Both the position numbers and the translations under genes were made by a program. The notes beneath the pieces are model-generated. The model was given only the letters and a program-made list of their open reading frames with translations, was not told the origin of the DNA and did no database searches. From Rhizobiaceae bacterium (GTDB taxonomy: Bacteria > Pseudomonadota > Alphaproteobacteria > Rhizobiales > Rhizobiaceae), in the NCBI GenBank assembly GCA_014380965.1, contig JACMIV010000155.1:1-13778 (forward strand): 13,778 bases of DNA, in the 5' to 3' direction. Position 1 is the first letter of the stretch. Every line of letters starts with the position of its first letter. This document shows, piece after piece, positions 1-6,849 of this stretch.

Positions 1-470
1 ACGCCGAGCGATACCGCGCGGTCGAGGATCGCGCCGACCGCGGCGATGTCGCGGATCCGGACCGTCAGCGTATTGCGAACCTCGTAGCCGATGAGCGTGG
101 GCGGCTGCTGGTTACCGTTTGAGGACGTGTCGTAGCGGTATTGCGGGGCGATCTGAAAGCCCGACGTCTGCAGATCGCGCGCCTCGACGCCGAGCGTCTT
201 CATCGCTCCGACCACCTCCGCCATCGCCGCGTTCGCACCATCGAGCGCCGCGCGCGCGGTGGCGGAGGTGCGAAGCACGGTGAGGCTGGTCGTCGCGATG
301 TCCGGGGTGCCGCTCGCCTCGCCGACACCCGTCACGATGATCTGGCGCGGTTCCCCTGCCCGCACTTCCTGCGCCTCCGCAGCGGAAACGAAGGCCGGAC
401 CGGCCAGCGGAGAACACCCGAAAACGACGAAGGGCGCTGCGAAACGGAAGAGAGCGTGTCGGCAGATCAT
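1..470 (-). CDS. SIMPL-domain (DUF541) exported protein, C-terminus beyond window
   Basis: The minus strand reads from an ATG at 470-468 to the left edge, giving 156 codons with no stop, so the 3' end is missing. Residues 1-33 form a signal peptide: basic MICRHALFRF, a hydrophobic stretch, then a likely cleavage after AEA (31-33). A Cys at 19 (VFGCS) is a poor lipobox. From about residue 42 the protein reads RQIIVTGVGEASGTPDIA, then an Ala-rich helix (ARAALDGANAAMAEVV), GVEARDLQTSGFQIAPQY and IGYEVRNTLTVRIRD. This is the standard SIMPL/DUF541 layout of periplasmic proteins such as E. coli YggE. The family is loosely tied to envelope or oxidative stress, and its biochemical role is unsettled. 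A GGAG lies 9 nt before the ATG (480-483 on the plus strand), which supports the start. It is divergent from the tRNA and probably unrelated to the sulfur genes. Confidence 0.88.
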   Translation of the reverse strand, partial: MICRHALFRFAAPFVVFGCSPLAGPAFVSAAEAQEVRAGEPRQIIVTGVGEASGTPDIATTSLTVLRTSATARAALDGANAAMAEVVGAMKTLGVEARDLQTSGFQIAPQYRYDTSSNGNQQPPTLIGYEVRNTLTVRIRDIAAVGAILDRAVSLG

Positions 471-633
471 GCCACGGAACTCCGAGAGTTGGAACGCTTT
501 CCCCGTCCCATACGATTGTGGCCAAACGCCAATGCCACCTCTGCATCCCACAATGAAAATACCCCGGCTCAATCTCCGCATCGGCCCGACCTACCTTGAG
601 ACGAGCGTAAAGGTGCGGTAGCGGTGGGACGGC

Positions 634-709
634 GGGCCTGTAGCTCAATGGTTAGAGCCGGCGGCTCATAACCGCTTGGTTGGGGGTTCGAGTCCCTCCG
701 GGCCTACCA
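634..709 (+). tRNA. tRNA-Ile2 (CAT anticodon, read as lysidine-AU)
   Basis: A 76-nt cloverleaf folds by hand. The acceptor stem pairs GGGCCTG with CGGGCCT, with G-U at 1-72 and U-G at 6-67. TA follows at positions 8-9, then a D stem GCTC/GAGC, an anticodon stem GGCGG/CCGCT around the loop CTCATAA, a T arm GGGGG-TTCGAGT-CCCTC with one G-U pair, discriminator A, and an encoded CCA at 707-709. The anticodon is CAT, so Met or Ile2 is possible. The anticodon arm plus variable region (GGCTCATAACCGCTTGGT) is very close to E. coli tRNA-Ile2, which reads AUA after TilS converts C34 to lysidine, and differs from initiator tRNA (no run of three G-C pairs closing the anticodon loop). Automated tools may label it tRNA-Met. 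Confidence 0.93.
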
Positions 710-785
710 GAAAACCTGTAAGTCTCTGCAAGCGCTTAAGATTCGTCACCATCCGGACTCGACAGAGCCCGGAGAGCATAACAAA

Positions 786-1440
786 ATGCATAACATGGAC
801 GACGATTCGATGCCTCTGCCCAACCATGTCACGTGCCGCGATGGCGTCTATCAGTACGTTCGGCGCGTCACGGACGATGTCGCAGACGCCTTCGCAAAAA
901 GCCGAATCTAGCTCTCGCAGAGAACGAGACTTCCCAGCGAGGCGCGCCTGCGTGCCGCAAAGTTCGATGAAGATTTCGAACGGCAGTTTGCCGACGCACG
1001 ACGAGGCAAGGGCATCTCATTCGAGATCATGCCCACGGCCGGATGGACCTGGAACGACTGGAGCACGGTCGTCTCCTGGCTGAAGGCTCATTGGCTTCAT
1101 GAGGGCCGCGTCGCAAGGCTCGGCGACATCAAGGGTGCTCACTTTTCTCCCGACTACCGCGGAAGAGCAGCATGGCTGCCGGATAAGAGGCTGCGAGAGC
1201 AGCTCGACTTGCGTGAGCTTCTTTCGAACAAGGACGTCACGGGATATGCGGCCGATCGAGGTGCGCTCCTCGCTCGCAATCTTGACAACATCGGCGTCTT
1301 GCCGCCAAGCGCTGACCCTTATCGAACCGAGTTCATGGCGGCCTGCCTCAAAGCCGAAATCGAGTCTCTCGAGATCGTCTTCAAACGAGAAGGTGGCGAA
1401 CAGATCGACCATCCTCACCCCGACACGATCGAGGGTCGCT
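786..1440 (+). pseudogene. Tyrosine-recombinase/integrase remnant (DUF6538 N-terminus), nonsense codon and 3' truncation
   Basis: From ATG 786 (in-frame alternatives at 795 and 810) the frame gives MPLPNHVTCRDGVYQYVRRV, then VTDDVADAFAKSRI, then a TAG at 909-911. It then continues in the same frame with SEARLRAAKFDEDFERQFADARR and on through ARNLDNIGVLPPSADPYR and ESLEIVFKREGGEQIDHPHP. The start resembles the DUF6538 domain found at the N-terminus of alphaproteobacterial phage-type integrases. The TAG sits where a Gln would be expected, so a single CAG-to-TAG change could explain it. Homology fades near 1440, where the frame runs into IS3 sequence; the open frame itself ends at 1514. The catalytic domain with the R-H-R-Y residues is absent. 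Position and direction, 76 nt from a tRNA 3' end, are typical of an island integrase. The family call is from memory of sequence pattern; that the gene is broken is directly visible. Confidence 0.75.
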
Positions 1441-1454
1441 GGACCGCGTCCAAG

Positions 1455-1914
1455 GTCATGCCGCCATCAGGCTCGTCGGCTATGCCAATAGCCGATCCAT
1501 CGATGCTCGACTGACGCTGGCCGCCCTCAGCGTGGCCATGGAGGGCCGCAAACCGCCGCCAGGCTGCCTTCACCACTCCGACAGAGGGTCGCAATACGCG
1601 GCCGGGGGCCTATCGCAAGCTTCTTTCCGATCATGGCCTCGTAGGCTCGATGGGACGGCACGGCAACCCGTATGACAACGCCAAGGCGGAGAGCTTCATG
1701 AAGACGTCGAAGGTCGAAGCCGTCTACCCGATGGCGTTCGAGACGATCCATGACGTCGCCGAGCACCTTCCACGGTTCATCGACGAGATCTACAACAAGC
1801 GAAGGCTCCATTCAGCCCTCGGCTCCGTCAGCCCTATACAGTCCGAGGACAAACACGCCCGTCAGACGGTCAAAGAAGTCGCCTGATCCTGTCCAGCCCG
1901 AGGGGCCCACTCCA
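1455..1914 (+). mobile_element. IS3-family insertion sequence remnant (3' part with right end)
   Basis: This segment carries only the 3' half of an IS3-type orfB followed by a terminus-like sequence. After the transposase stop at 1886 comes a GC-rich stretch ending in CACTCCA at 1914. It fits the right terminal repeat of this IS group, whose tips end in CA. orfA, the first half of orfB and the left end are missing, so the left boundary at about 1440-1463 is a deletion or recombination junction with the integrase remnant. The right boundary is placed at 1914 because IS256-type coding sequence begins exactly at 1915. No target-site duplication can be found because neither side is intact. Confidence 0.7.
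1463..1886 (+). pseudogene. IS3-family transposase OrfB, 5'-truncated and frameshifted
   Basis: The frame from 1463 reads [20 protein letters not shown] and [20 protein letters not shown]. The Asp at 1580-1582 (HSDRGSQY) is the second acidic residue of the DDE triad of the rve integrase core. After GCG at 1598-1600 the frame is lost: seven bases (1601-1607) stand where six are expected, in a GGCCGGGGG run, so one extra G is likely. The next frame continues [32 protein letters not shown] (catalytic Glu at 1689-1691), [15 protein letters not shown] and [15 protein letters not shown], ending at TGA 1884-1886. The first catalytic Asp and the whole N-terminus are missing, so this copy cannot transpose. 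The subgroup within IS3 is not resolved. Confidence 0.9.
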
Positions 1915-2100
1915 AAACTCCACGGCACGAACCCGATCGAGAGGCTGAACGGCGAGATCAAGCGGCGCACCGATGTCGTCGGCATCTTCCCGAACGACGA
2001 AGCCATCCAACGTCTCGTCGGCGCCCTGCTGCTCGAGCAGAACGACGAGTGGGCCGTGCAGAGGGCTCGATACATGACGCTGGAATCCGTCGCCCCTTGA
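1915..2100 (+). pseudogene. IS256-family (Mutator-type) transposase, C-terminal fragment only
   Basis: Starting at AAA 1915 the frame reads KLHGTNPIERLNGEIKRRTD, VVGIFPNDEAIQRLVGAL, LLEQNDEWAVQRARYMTLE and SVAP, ending with TGA at 2098-2100. This is the conserved tail of IS256-family transposases. The Glu of NPIER corresponds to the last residue of the DDE triad. About 62 of the roughly 400 residues remain; both catalytic Asp residues are gone. The sequence begins precisely at the IS3 right end, so the IS3 copy probably inserted into this element, or a later deletion joined them; the left part of the IS256 element is not in the window. Confidence 0.9.
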
Positions 2101-2483
2101 GCGGTGATGCTCTGATCAGCCTGCCAGCCTTGGCACGATGATCAGCCCGGCCTCGCTGGAAACTGCGGTGAGACGCCGTCAGCTACACCACGCCTCGGGA
2201 CACGATCCGTGCCGCCAACCGAATGCAAAACTATTTCGCCAATTCAGGCTATGGCGAACCTGAACTCATCCCGCTCTAGAAGATCGAACTCGATTTGCGG
2301 CGAGGCCCGGCAAGCGGGGAATGTTCGTCCTTCGAAACGCCTGAACATAGAAATATACAAACTCGATGGACATAATATTCTATGCGAAGGTGTCTCATCG
2401 CCGGATTGGCGATGCGCGGCTTAAGCCCTTTGGCCCGGTCGGGCGTCGCGGAACTCGGCTCCTCAACCGGATGGATTGCCACG
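2101..2483. other. Gene-free stretch: probable IS256 right flank, then ssuA upstream region
   Basis: No complete gene is supported across these 383 bases. Roughly the first 105 bases, up to about 2207 (ending near CTCGGGACACGATC), look like the non-coding right flank and terminal repeat of the IS256 element, although I cannot place the exact tip. At 2211-2279 a short frame reads ANRMQNYFANSGYGEPELI and stops at TAG 2277-2279. It looks like the tail of a lost gene, but I do not recognise it. The remainder up to the binding-protein start is less GC-rich and holds the inverted repeat described separately. Confidence 0.5.
2346..2384. promoter_or_regulatory. Imperfect inverted repeat in AT-rich patch, candidate operator/promoter of the ssu-type operon
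   Basis: CATAGAAATAT (2346-2356) and ATATTCTATG (2375-2384) are inverted copies apart from one extra A, separated by 18 nt. The patch is AT-rich in a GC-rich genome and lies 100 nt upstream of the binding-protein start codon. CATAAT at 2371-2376 would serve as a -10 box, but I see no convincing -35 partner. A sulfur-responsive regulator is a plausible ligand, by context only. Confidence 0.4.
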
Positions 2484-3467
2484 ATGTTCACCAGACGCAG
2501 CTTTCTTGCTCTCACCGGCTCCGCGCTGGCGATCCCAGCCATCGGCAGCCGCTTCGCGCTTGCGCAGGAAAAGCCTGCCGAGATCGCCCTCGATTATGCC
2601 TATTACAATCCGGTGAGCCTCCTGTTGAAGGAAAAGGGCTGGCTGGAAGAGGAATTTGCGGGCGACGGCGTGCCGGTGCGCTGGGTGCTCAGCCTAGGCT
2701 CGAACAAGGCGCTCGAATATCTGCGCGGGTCGTCGCTGGCCTTCGGGTCGACCGCCGGGTCGGCCGCCCTCGTCGCCAGAGCGGGCGGTCTCAAGGTGAA
2801 GTCCGTCTACGTCTATTCCAAGCCGGAATGGACGGCCCTCGTGACGGGCAAGGACGGCCCGATCGCCACGGTAGCCGACCTTGCCGGCAAGTCCGTCGCC
2901 GTGACGCGCGGCACAGATCCGCACATCTTCCTTCTGCGCTCGCTGGACGAAGCGGGGCTTTCGGAGAAGGACATCAATCCCGTTCTCCTCCAGCATCCGG
3001 ACGGCTATGCCGCGCTCGCCAGCGGGCAAGTCGATGCCTGGGCAGGTCTCGATCCGCACATGGCGAAAGCAGAAGTCGAAATCGGGGCGAAGCTCTTCCA
3101 CCGCAATCCATCCTTCAACACTTATGGCGTCCTCAACGTGTCGGCGGACTTCGCGACCGCCCATCCTGAATCCGTCCGGCGCGTCATCGCCGTGTATGAG
3201 CGCGCGCGGGCCTATGCCATCGCCAATCCGGCGGAGCTGCAGGCGGCGCTGGTGAAAGAGGCGAAGATCGCCGAGCCCGTCGCTGCGATCCAGCTCGGCG
3301 AGCGCACGGACCTCTCCAATCCCGCGCTCGGCGACGAACACCGCCAGACCTTCCAGGCGACCGGCGACGTGCTTCGCAAGATCGGCGTCATCAAGGACGA
3401 CGTCGATGTCGCGGCGCTGGTCGACGGCTATGTCGATGCGTCCTACCTCGGAGCGCAGGCGGGTTGA
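2484..3467 (+). CDS. ssuA: Sulfonate-type ABC transporter substrate-binding protein (SsuA/TauA-like), Tat-exported
   Basis: This is a 327-residue periplasmic binding protein of the NMT1/SsuA class that captures small sulfonates or related organosulfur compounds for the adjacent permease and ATPase. The start at ATG 2484 is chosen because it opens a clear twin-arginine signal, TRRSFLAL (3-10), with a hydrophobic core and cleavage after ALA (25-27); GGATGGA lies 8 nt upstream. An in-frame ATG at 2382 would bury this signal. The mature part reads IALDYAYYNPVSLLLKEKGW, then LGSNKALEYLRGSSLAFGST, DLAGKSVAVTRGTDPHIFL and LASGQVDAWAGLDPHM, the usual two-lobe order of SsuA-type proteins. Aliphatic sulfonate is the best guess, but taurine, nitrate-like or pyrimidine-precursor ligands occur in the same superfamily. 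No SsuD or SsuE gene is adjacent. Confidence 0.85.
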   Translation: MFTRRSFLALTGSALAIPAIGSRFALAQEKPAEIALDYAYYNPVSLLLKEKGWLEEEFAGDGVPVRWVLSLGSNKALEYLRGSSLAFGSTAGSAALVARAGGLKVKSVYVYSKPEWTALVTGKDGPIATVADLAGKSVAVTRGTDPHIFLLRSLDEAGLSEKDINPVLLQHPDGYAALASGQVDAWAGLDPHMAKAEVEIGAKLFHRNPSFNTYGVLNVSADFATAHPESVRRVIAVYERARAYAIANPAELQAALVKEAKIAEPVAAIQLGERTDLSNPALGDEHRQTFQATGDVLRKIGVIKDDVDVAALVDGYVDASYLGAQAG

Positions 3468-3504
3468 CGTGCACGCCGGATACGGCCCGCGGGAAGCGCG
3501 CGCC

Positions 3505-4356
3505 ATGAGCGTCACCGAGCGTGCGGGGATTTTCGCGGAGGCGGCAGATGCCGCCGCTGTGCCCCGCAAGCGTCGATCTGCGCTCCTCGACGTCCGTGGC
3601 CTCGCCTTGCCCGTCGTACTCGTCGTGGCGTGGCAGGTGCTGTCCCAGATCGGCGTGTTCGATCCGCAGACCGTGCCGTCTCCGGCCTCCGTGATGGAAG
3701 AACTTTCCGATCTCGCTGCTCGCGGTGAACTCGCCGGGCATATTCTCACGACCGCCTGGCGCGTCGCCTTCGGCTTCGCCGCCGGAACCTTGGCAGCGAC
3801 CCTGCTCGGCGCGCTGACCGGCTATTCGTCGACCGTCCGGGCCTATCTCGATCCGACGCTCCAGGCGCTGAAGGCGGTGCCGTCGCTCGCTTGGGTGCCG
3901 CTGTTCATCCTGTGGTTCGGCATCTTCGAGGCCTCGAAGATCACGCTGATCGCGGTCGGGGTGTTCTTTCCCGTCTACCTCAACCTCATGACCGGCATCC
4001 GCGCGACGGACCGCAAGCTCGTCGAGGTCGGCCGGATCAATGGGCTCGGCCGTCTCGACATGGTCTGCCGGATCCTGATCCCGTCGACGCTGCCGAGCTA
4101 TTTCACGGGGCTGCGCTCGGGGCTCGCGCTCGGCTGGATGTTCGTCATCGCCGCTGAGCTTATGGGCGCCAACCAGGGCCTCGGCTTCCTGATGCTCGAC
4201 GGGCAGATGACCGGCCGCCCGGCCGTCATCGTCGGCTCGCTCATCCTCTTCGCCATCGCCGGCAAGCTGACGGATGCGGCCCTCGTCGCCATCGGCCGGC
4301 GTGTCCTCTCCTGGCAGGACGATTTCGGCGGCACTCAGGACAGGGAGGCGCGCTGA
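3505..4356 (+). CDS. ssuC: Sulfonate-type ABC transporter permease (SsuC/TauC-like)
   Basis: This is a 283-residue inner-membrane permease of the BPD_transp_1 class. A hydrophobic segment near residues 33-50 (LALPVVLVVAWQVLSQIGVF) is followed by the family hallmark QTVPSPASV, then several membrane spans. The cytoplasmic EAA loop that docks onto the ATPase begins near Glu174 (EVGRINGLGRLDMVCRILIP). A late motif, GLRSGLALGWMFVIAAELMG, is typical of SsuC. The start at ATG 3505 has GGGAAG 8 nt upstream. A GTG at 3469, directly after the binding-protein stop, is in frame and would add 12 residues; it is possible but less likely. The gene is 37 nt behind the binding-protein gene and its stop overlaps the ATPase start, so the three are cotranscribed. 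Confidence 0.88.
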   Translation: MSVTERAGIFAEAADAAAVPRKRRSALLDVRGLALPVVLVVAWQVLSQIGVFDPQTVPSPASVMEELSDLAARGELAGHILTTAWRVAFGFAAGTLAATLLGALTGYSSTVRAYLDPTLQALKAVPSLAWVPLFILWFGIFEASKITLIAVGVFFPVYLNLMTGIRATDRKLVEVGRINGLGRLDMVCRILIPSTLPSYFTGLRSGLALGWMFVIAAELMGANQGLGFLMLDGQMTGRPAVIVGSLILFAIAGKLTDAALVAIGRRVLSWQDDFGGTQDREAR

Positions 4357-5093
4357 TGCTGTCGATCTCCCAGCTCTCGAAGCATTTCGACGACGCGCAA
4401 GGCGTTTCGCACACGGCCCTCGAGGCGATCGACGTCGTGGTCGGCGACCATGATTTCGTCAGCCTCGTCGGGACCTCCGGCTGCGGAAAATCCACCCTGC
4501 TCCGGATCGTGTCGGGCCTCGAAGCGCCGACGTCCGGAACGGTGGACCTCGGCGGCAACCGCGTCCTCGAGCCGACGCCCGACGTCGCAATGGTGTTCCA
4601 GGAGCCGCGGCTGATGCCCTGGCTCACGGTCACGGAGAATGTTCGCCTCGCGGTCATCGGTCTTGCCAAAGCCGAGCAGGACGCGCGGATCGAGGATGCC
4701 TTGTCGCAGGTCGGGCTGTCCGACTTCGCGACGGCGCTGCCGCGCCAGCTCTCCGGCGGCATGGCGCAGCGCGTCGCCATCGCGCGGGCGCTCGTGCGCA
4801 AGCCGAAGGTGCTCCTTCTCGACGAGCCCTTCAGCGCGCTCGACAGTTTCACACGGGCAAAGCTCCAGGACCACATCCTCGACATCTATGCCCGCTCGCG
4901 CTTCACAGTCATCCTCGTCACGCACGACGTCGAGGAGGCGGTGACGCTGTCGGACCGAGTGCTCGTTATGCGCGGCCATCCCGGCCGGATCGAACGCGAC
5001 GTCGCCATCGACCTGCCCCGTCCGCGCCGCCGAACGGCGGCCGAGGTCCAGGCGATCAAGGAAGAGATCATCGCGGCATTGAAGCTCGCCTGA
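4356..5093 (+). CDS. ssuB: Sulfonate-type ABC transporter ATP-binding protein (SsuB/TauB-like)
   Basis: This 245-residue single-domain ATPase powers the SsuC-like permease from the cytoplasmic face. All motifs are intact: Walker A GTSGCGKST (39-47), Q-loop Gln82 in VFQEPRLMPW, signature LSGGMAQR (132-139), Walker B VLLLDEP with Asp156-Glu157, D-loop SALD, and the H-switch His190 in VTHDVEEAV. The QEPRLMPWLTV wording and the short C-terminus match SsuB/TauB proteins. The ATG overlaps the permease stop (TGATG, one shared base), and GGGAGG lies upstream of it, a sign of translational coupling. Nothing is missing, so this importer looks functional. Confidence 0.92.
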   Translation: MLSISQLSKHFDDAQGVSHTALEAIDVVVGDHDFVSLVGTSGCGKSTLLRIVSGLEAPTSGTVDLGGNRVLEPTPDVAMVFQEPRLMPWLTVTENVRLAVIGLAKAEQDARIEDALSQVGLSDFATALPRQLSGGMAQRVAIARALVRKPKVLLLDEPFSALDSFTRAKLQDHILDIYARSRFTVILVTHDVEEAVTLSDRVLVMRGHPGRIERDVAIDLPRPRRRTAAEVQAIKEEIIAALKLA

Positions 5094-5292
5094 GACAGGA
5101 CGAGGCCTCGGACATCGGGACGGCGCACTGGATACGGGTCGGGGCACCAATCCACTCAATCAGTACACAAAAATAGTAGATTATTCCTGTCTCCCGGTCA
5201 TGCCGCCTTGTAAGGTCTGATCGTCAGCCTCAAAGGCCGGCTCGTTCGAACCCTGCGGCGTCGAGCCGCTTGCGTCGGTGAAGGGTGCCAAG
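5094..5292 (+). promoter_or_regulatory. Intergenic region with AT-rich promoter-like patch ahead of the second operon
   Basis: The 199 bases between the two operons hold no gene. An AT-rich block at 5160-5187 (ACACAAAAATAGTAGATTATT) stands out against GC-rich surroundings about 105-130 nt ahead of the ATPase start and is the likeliest promoter. No clean -35/-10 pair is evident. The block resembles the patch before the first operon in containing a TACA...TATTC arrangement, but the match is short. GAAGGG at 5280-5285 is the ribosome binding site of the next gene. I see no strong terminator for the first operon here. Confidence 0.35.
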
Positions 5293-6849
5293 ATGACGTC
5301 ATCGCCGTCCGACACGATCGCGCTGAAGCTCCGCGGTCTTTCCAAGACCTACGGTCCGACACGGGCGCTCGACCATGTCGATCTCGACCTTGCAAGCGGC
5401 GAGGTCGTCGCGCTGATGGGGGCGAACGGCGCGGGCAAGTCGACGCTTGTGAAGATCCTGTGCGGTCTCCAGCCGGCGGATGCGGGGACGATCGAGATCG
5501 CAGAAAAGCCGGCCGTTCTTGCCTCTCCCGCCGACGCGGAGGCGGCGGGCATCGTCGCCGTGCATCAGTCCATCGCCGATGTCGGCGTTCCGACCCTCAG
5601 CGTCGCCGACAACCTGCTGCTCGATCTCTTCTGCTCCGGCCGTTCGCCACTGATCCTGACGGCAGCCGGGGTAAGGCGCGCCGCGCATGAGCGGGCCGAT
5701 CGCATCGGCCTCGATGTGGATCTGACGGCCAAGCTCTCCGACATCTCGCTGGCCGAACGGCAGCTCGTCGCCATCGCGCGCGCCGTCGCGCACCGGCCGC
5801 GGGTTCTGCTGCTGGACGAGCCGACGGCAAGCCTTTCCTCATCCGAGGCCGAGCGTCTTTTCGCCGTCGTCGAGGGGTTGAAGCGGAGCGGCGTCGCCAT
5901 CGTCTACATCTCCCACAAGACGGCGGACCTGAAGCGTCTCGCCGACCGCACGCTGGTCCTGCGCGACGGGCAGATCGCCGGCGCCTTCGCGAGGCCTGTC
6001 GATTTCGATGCGGCGATCCGAGTGATGGTCGGTCACGATGTCCAAAGGGGGACCCGCAGCGGGGTCGCCGGCGATGCCCCGGTCGTCCTCGCTCTGAAGG
6101 GCGTGCGCCTGCGCCGTTCCGATGACCGTTTCGATCTCGAGGTCCGTCGCGGCGAGATCGTCGCGGTCACCGGCCCGGTCGGCTCCGGGAAGACCTCGCT
6201 TGCCGGGTCCATCTTCGGGCTCTGGCCCTTCGCGGACGGCAGCGTCCATCTCGACGGGCGGCCATGGACGCCCAGGAATCCCGCGGCCTCCATCGCGGCG
6301 GGCGTCTTCTATGCGGGCGAAGACCGCTGGCGGACATCGTTTTTCCCGTCCTCGGTGCCCTTCGCCACGATCGCCGGGACCATCGGCTTTCCCTTCCTGA
6401 AACGCTGGTCGACGGCCGGGCTCGTGCCCGAGCGCCGCGAGCGGATCGCTGCAGCGGCCGCGATCCGCGACTTCGGAATCAAGGCGCGGGGACCGGAAGC
6501 GCGTCTCTCGTCGCTGTCGGGCGGCAACCAGCAGAAGGTGGTGCTGGCCCGCTAACATGCCGAACCCTCGCGTCTCCTCCTCCTAGACGAGCCCTTCCAG
6601 GGCGTCGACATCGGCGCGCGCGACGACATCATCACGGCGATCCGCGAGAGGGCCGGCGAGCGCGCCACCCTCGTCTTCGTCAATGATTACGAGGAGGCGC
6701 TTGAGATCGGCGACCGCATCCTCGTGATGGAAGACGGCGCGCTCCGGCCGGACGCTGCTTCGTCCTTGGACGGGTCGCCGGCGGACGATCGCCCGGCCGC
6801 CCTGTTCCAGCCATCCGCTCACCACGAAACCGATCGGGTCCCCTCATGA
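5293..6849 (+). pseudogene. Sugar-type ABC transporter tandem ATPase (RbsA/MglA class), interrupted by in-frame TAA
   Basis: Read through the stop, this is a 518-residue protein with two fused ABC domains, the usual size for RbsA/MglA-class ATPases. Domain 1: Walker A GANGAGKST (43-51), degenerate signature SLAERQLVAIARA, Walker B LLLDEPTASL (Asp175-Glu176), switch His208. Domain 2: Walker A GPVGSGKTS (294-302), with the Lys that many relatives lack, then signature LSGGNQQ (408-414). TAA at 6553-6555 (codon 421) follows VVLAR. The same frame then continues with RLLLLDEPFQGVDIGARDD (second Walker B), VFVNDYEEAL and DRILVMEDGA to TGA 6847-6849, which overlaps the permease start as ATGA. The truncated 420-residue form would lack Walker B and the D-loop of domain 2. 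No internal restart with a ribosome site is visible. Start ATG 5293 has GAAGGG 7 nt upstream; GTG 5278 is the alternative. Confidence 0.85.

Noticed and set aside
596..624. Possible tRNA promoter TTGAGA with a 17-nt spacer to TAGCGG
   Set aside because: The spacing and the distance to the tRNA are right, but the -10 box is poor, so I do not call it.
684..709. Attachment-site duplication of the tRNA 3' end
   Set aside because: I found no second copy of the tRNA 3' segment in the window by eye, so no attR is called here.
676..1083. Plus-strand frame starting inside the tRNA
   Set aside because: It starts within the tRNA, runs out of frame over the integrase remnant, and gives no recognisable protein.
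2694..3749. Minus-strand open frame of about 351 codons across the ssuA/ssuC genes
   Set aside because: It lies opposite two recognisable transport genes, has a low-complexity Arg/Asp/Gly composition, and has no ribosome site or domain.
5092..5193. 9-bp inverted repeat GAGACAGGA / TCCTGTCTC
   Set aside because: The arms are 84 nt apart, one overlaps the end of ssuB, and there is no T-run. A 9-bp match over this distance can occur by chance and gives no sensible terminator.
6557..6849. The segment after the TAA as a separate small gene
   Set aside because: ATG 6557 is in another frame and stops almost at once. The in-frame sequence continues the ATPase second domain without its own start signal.
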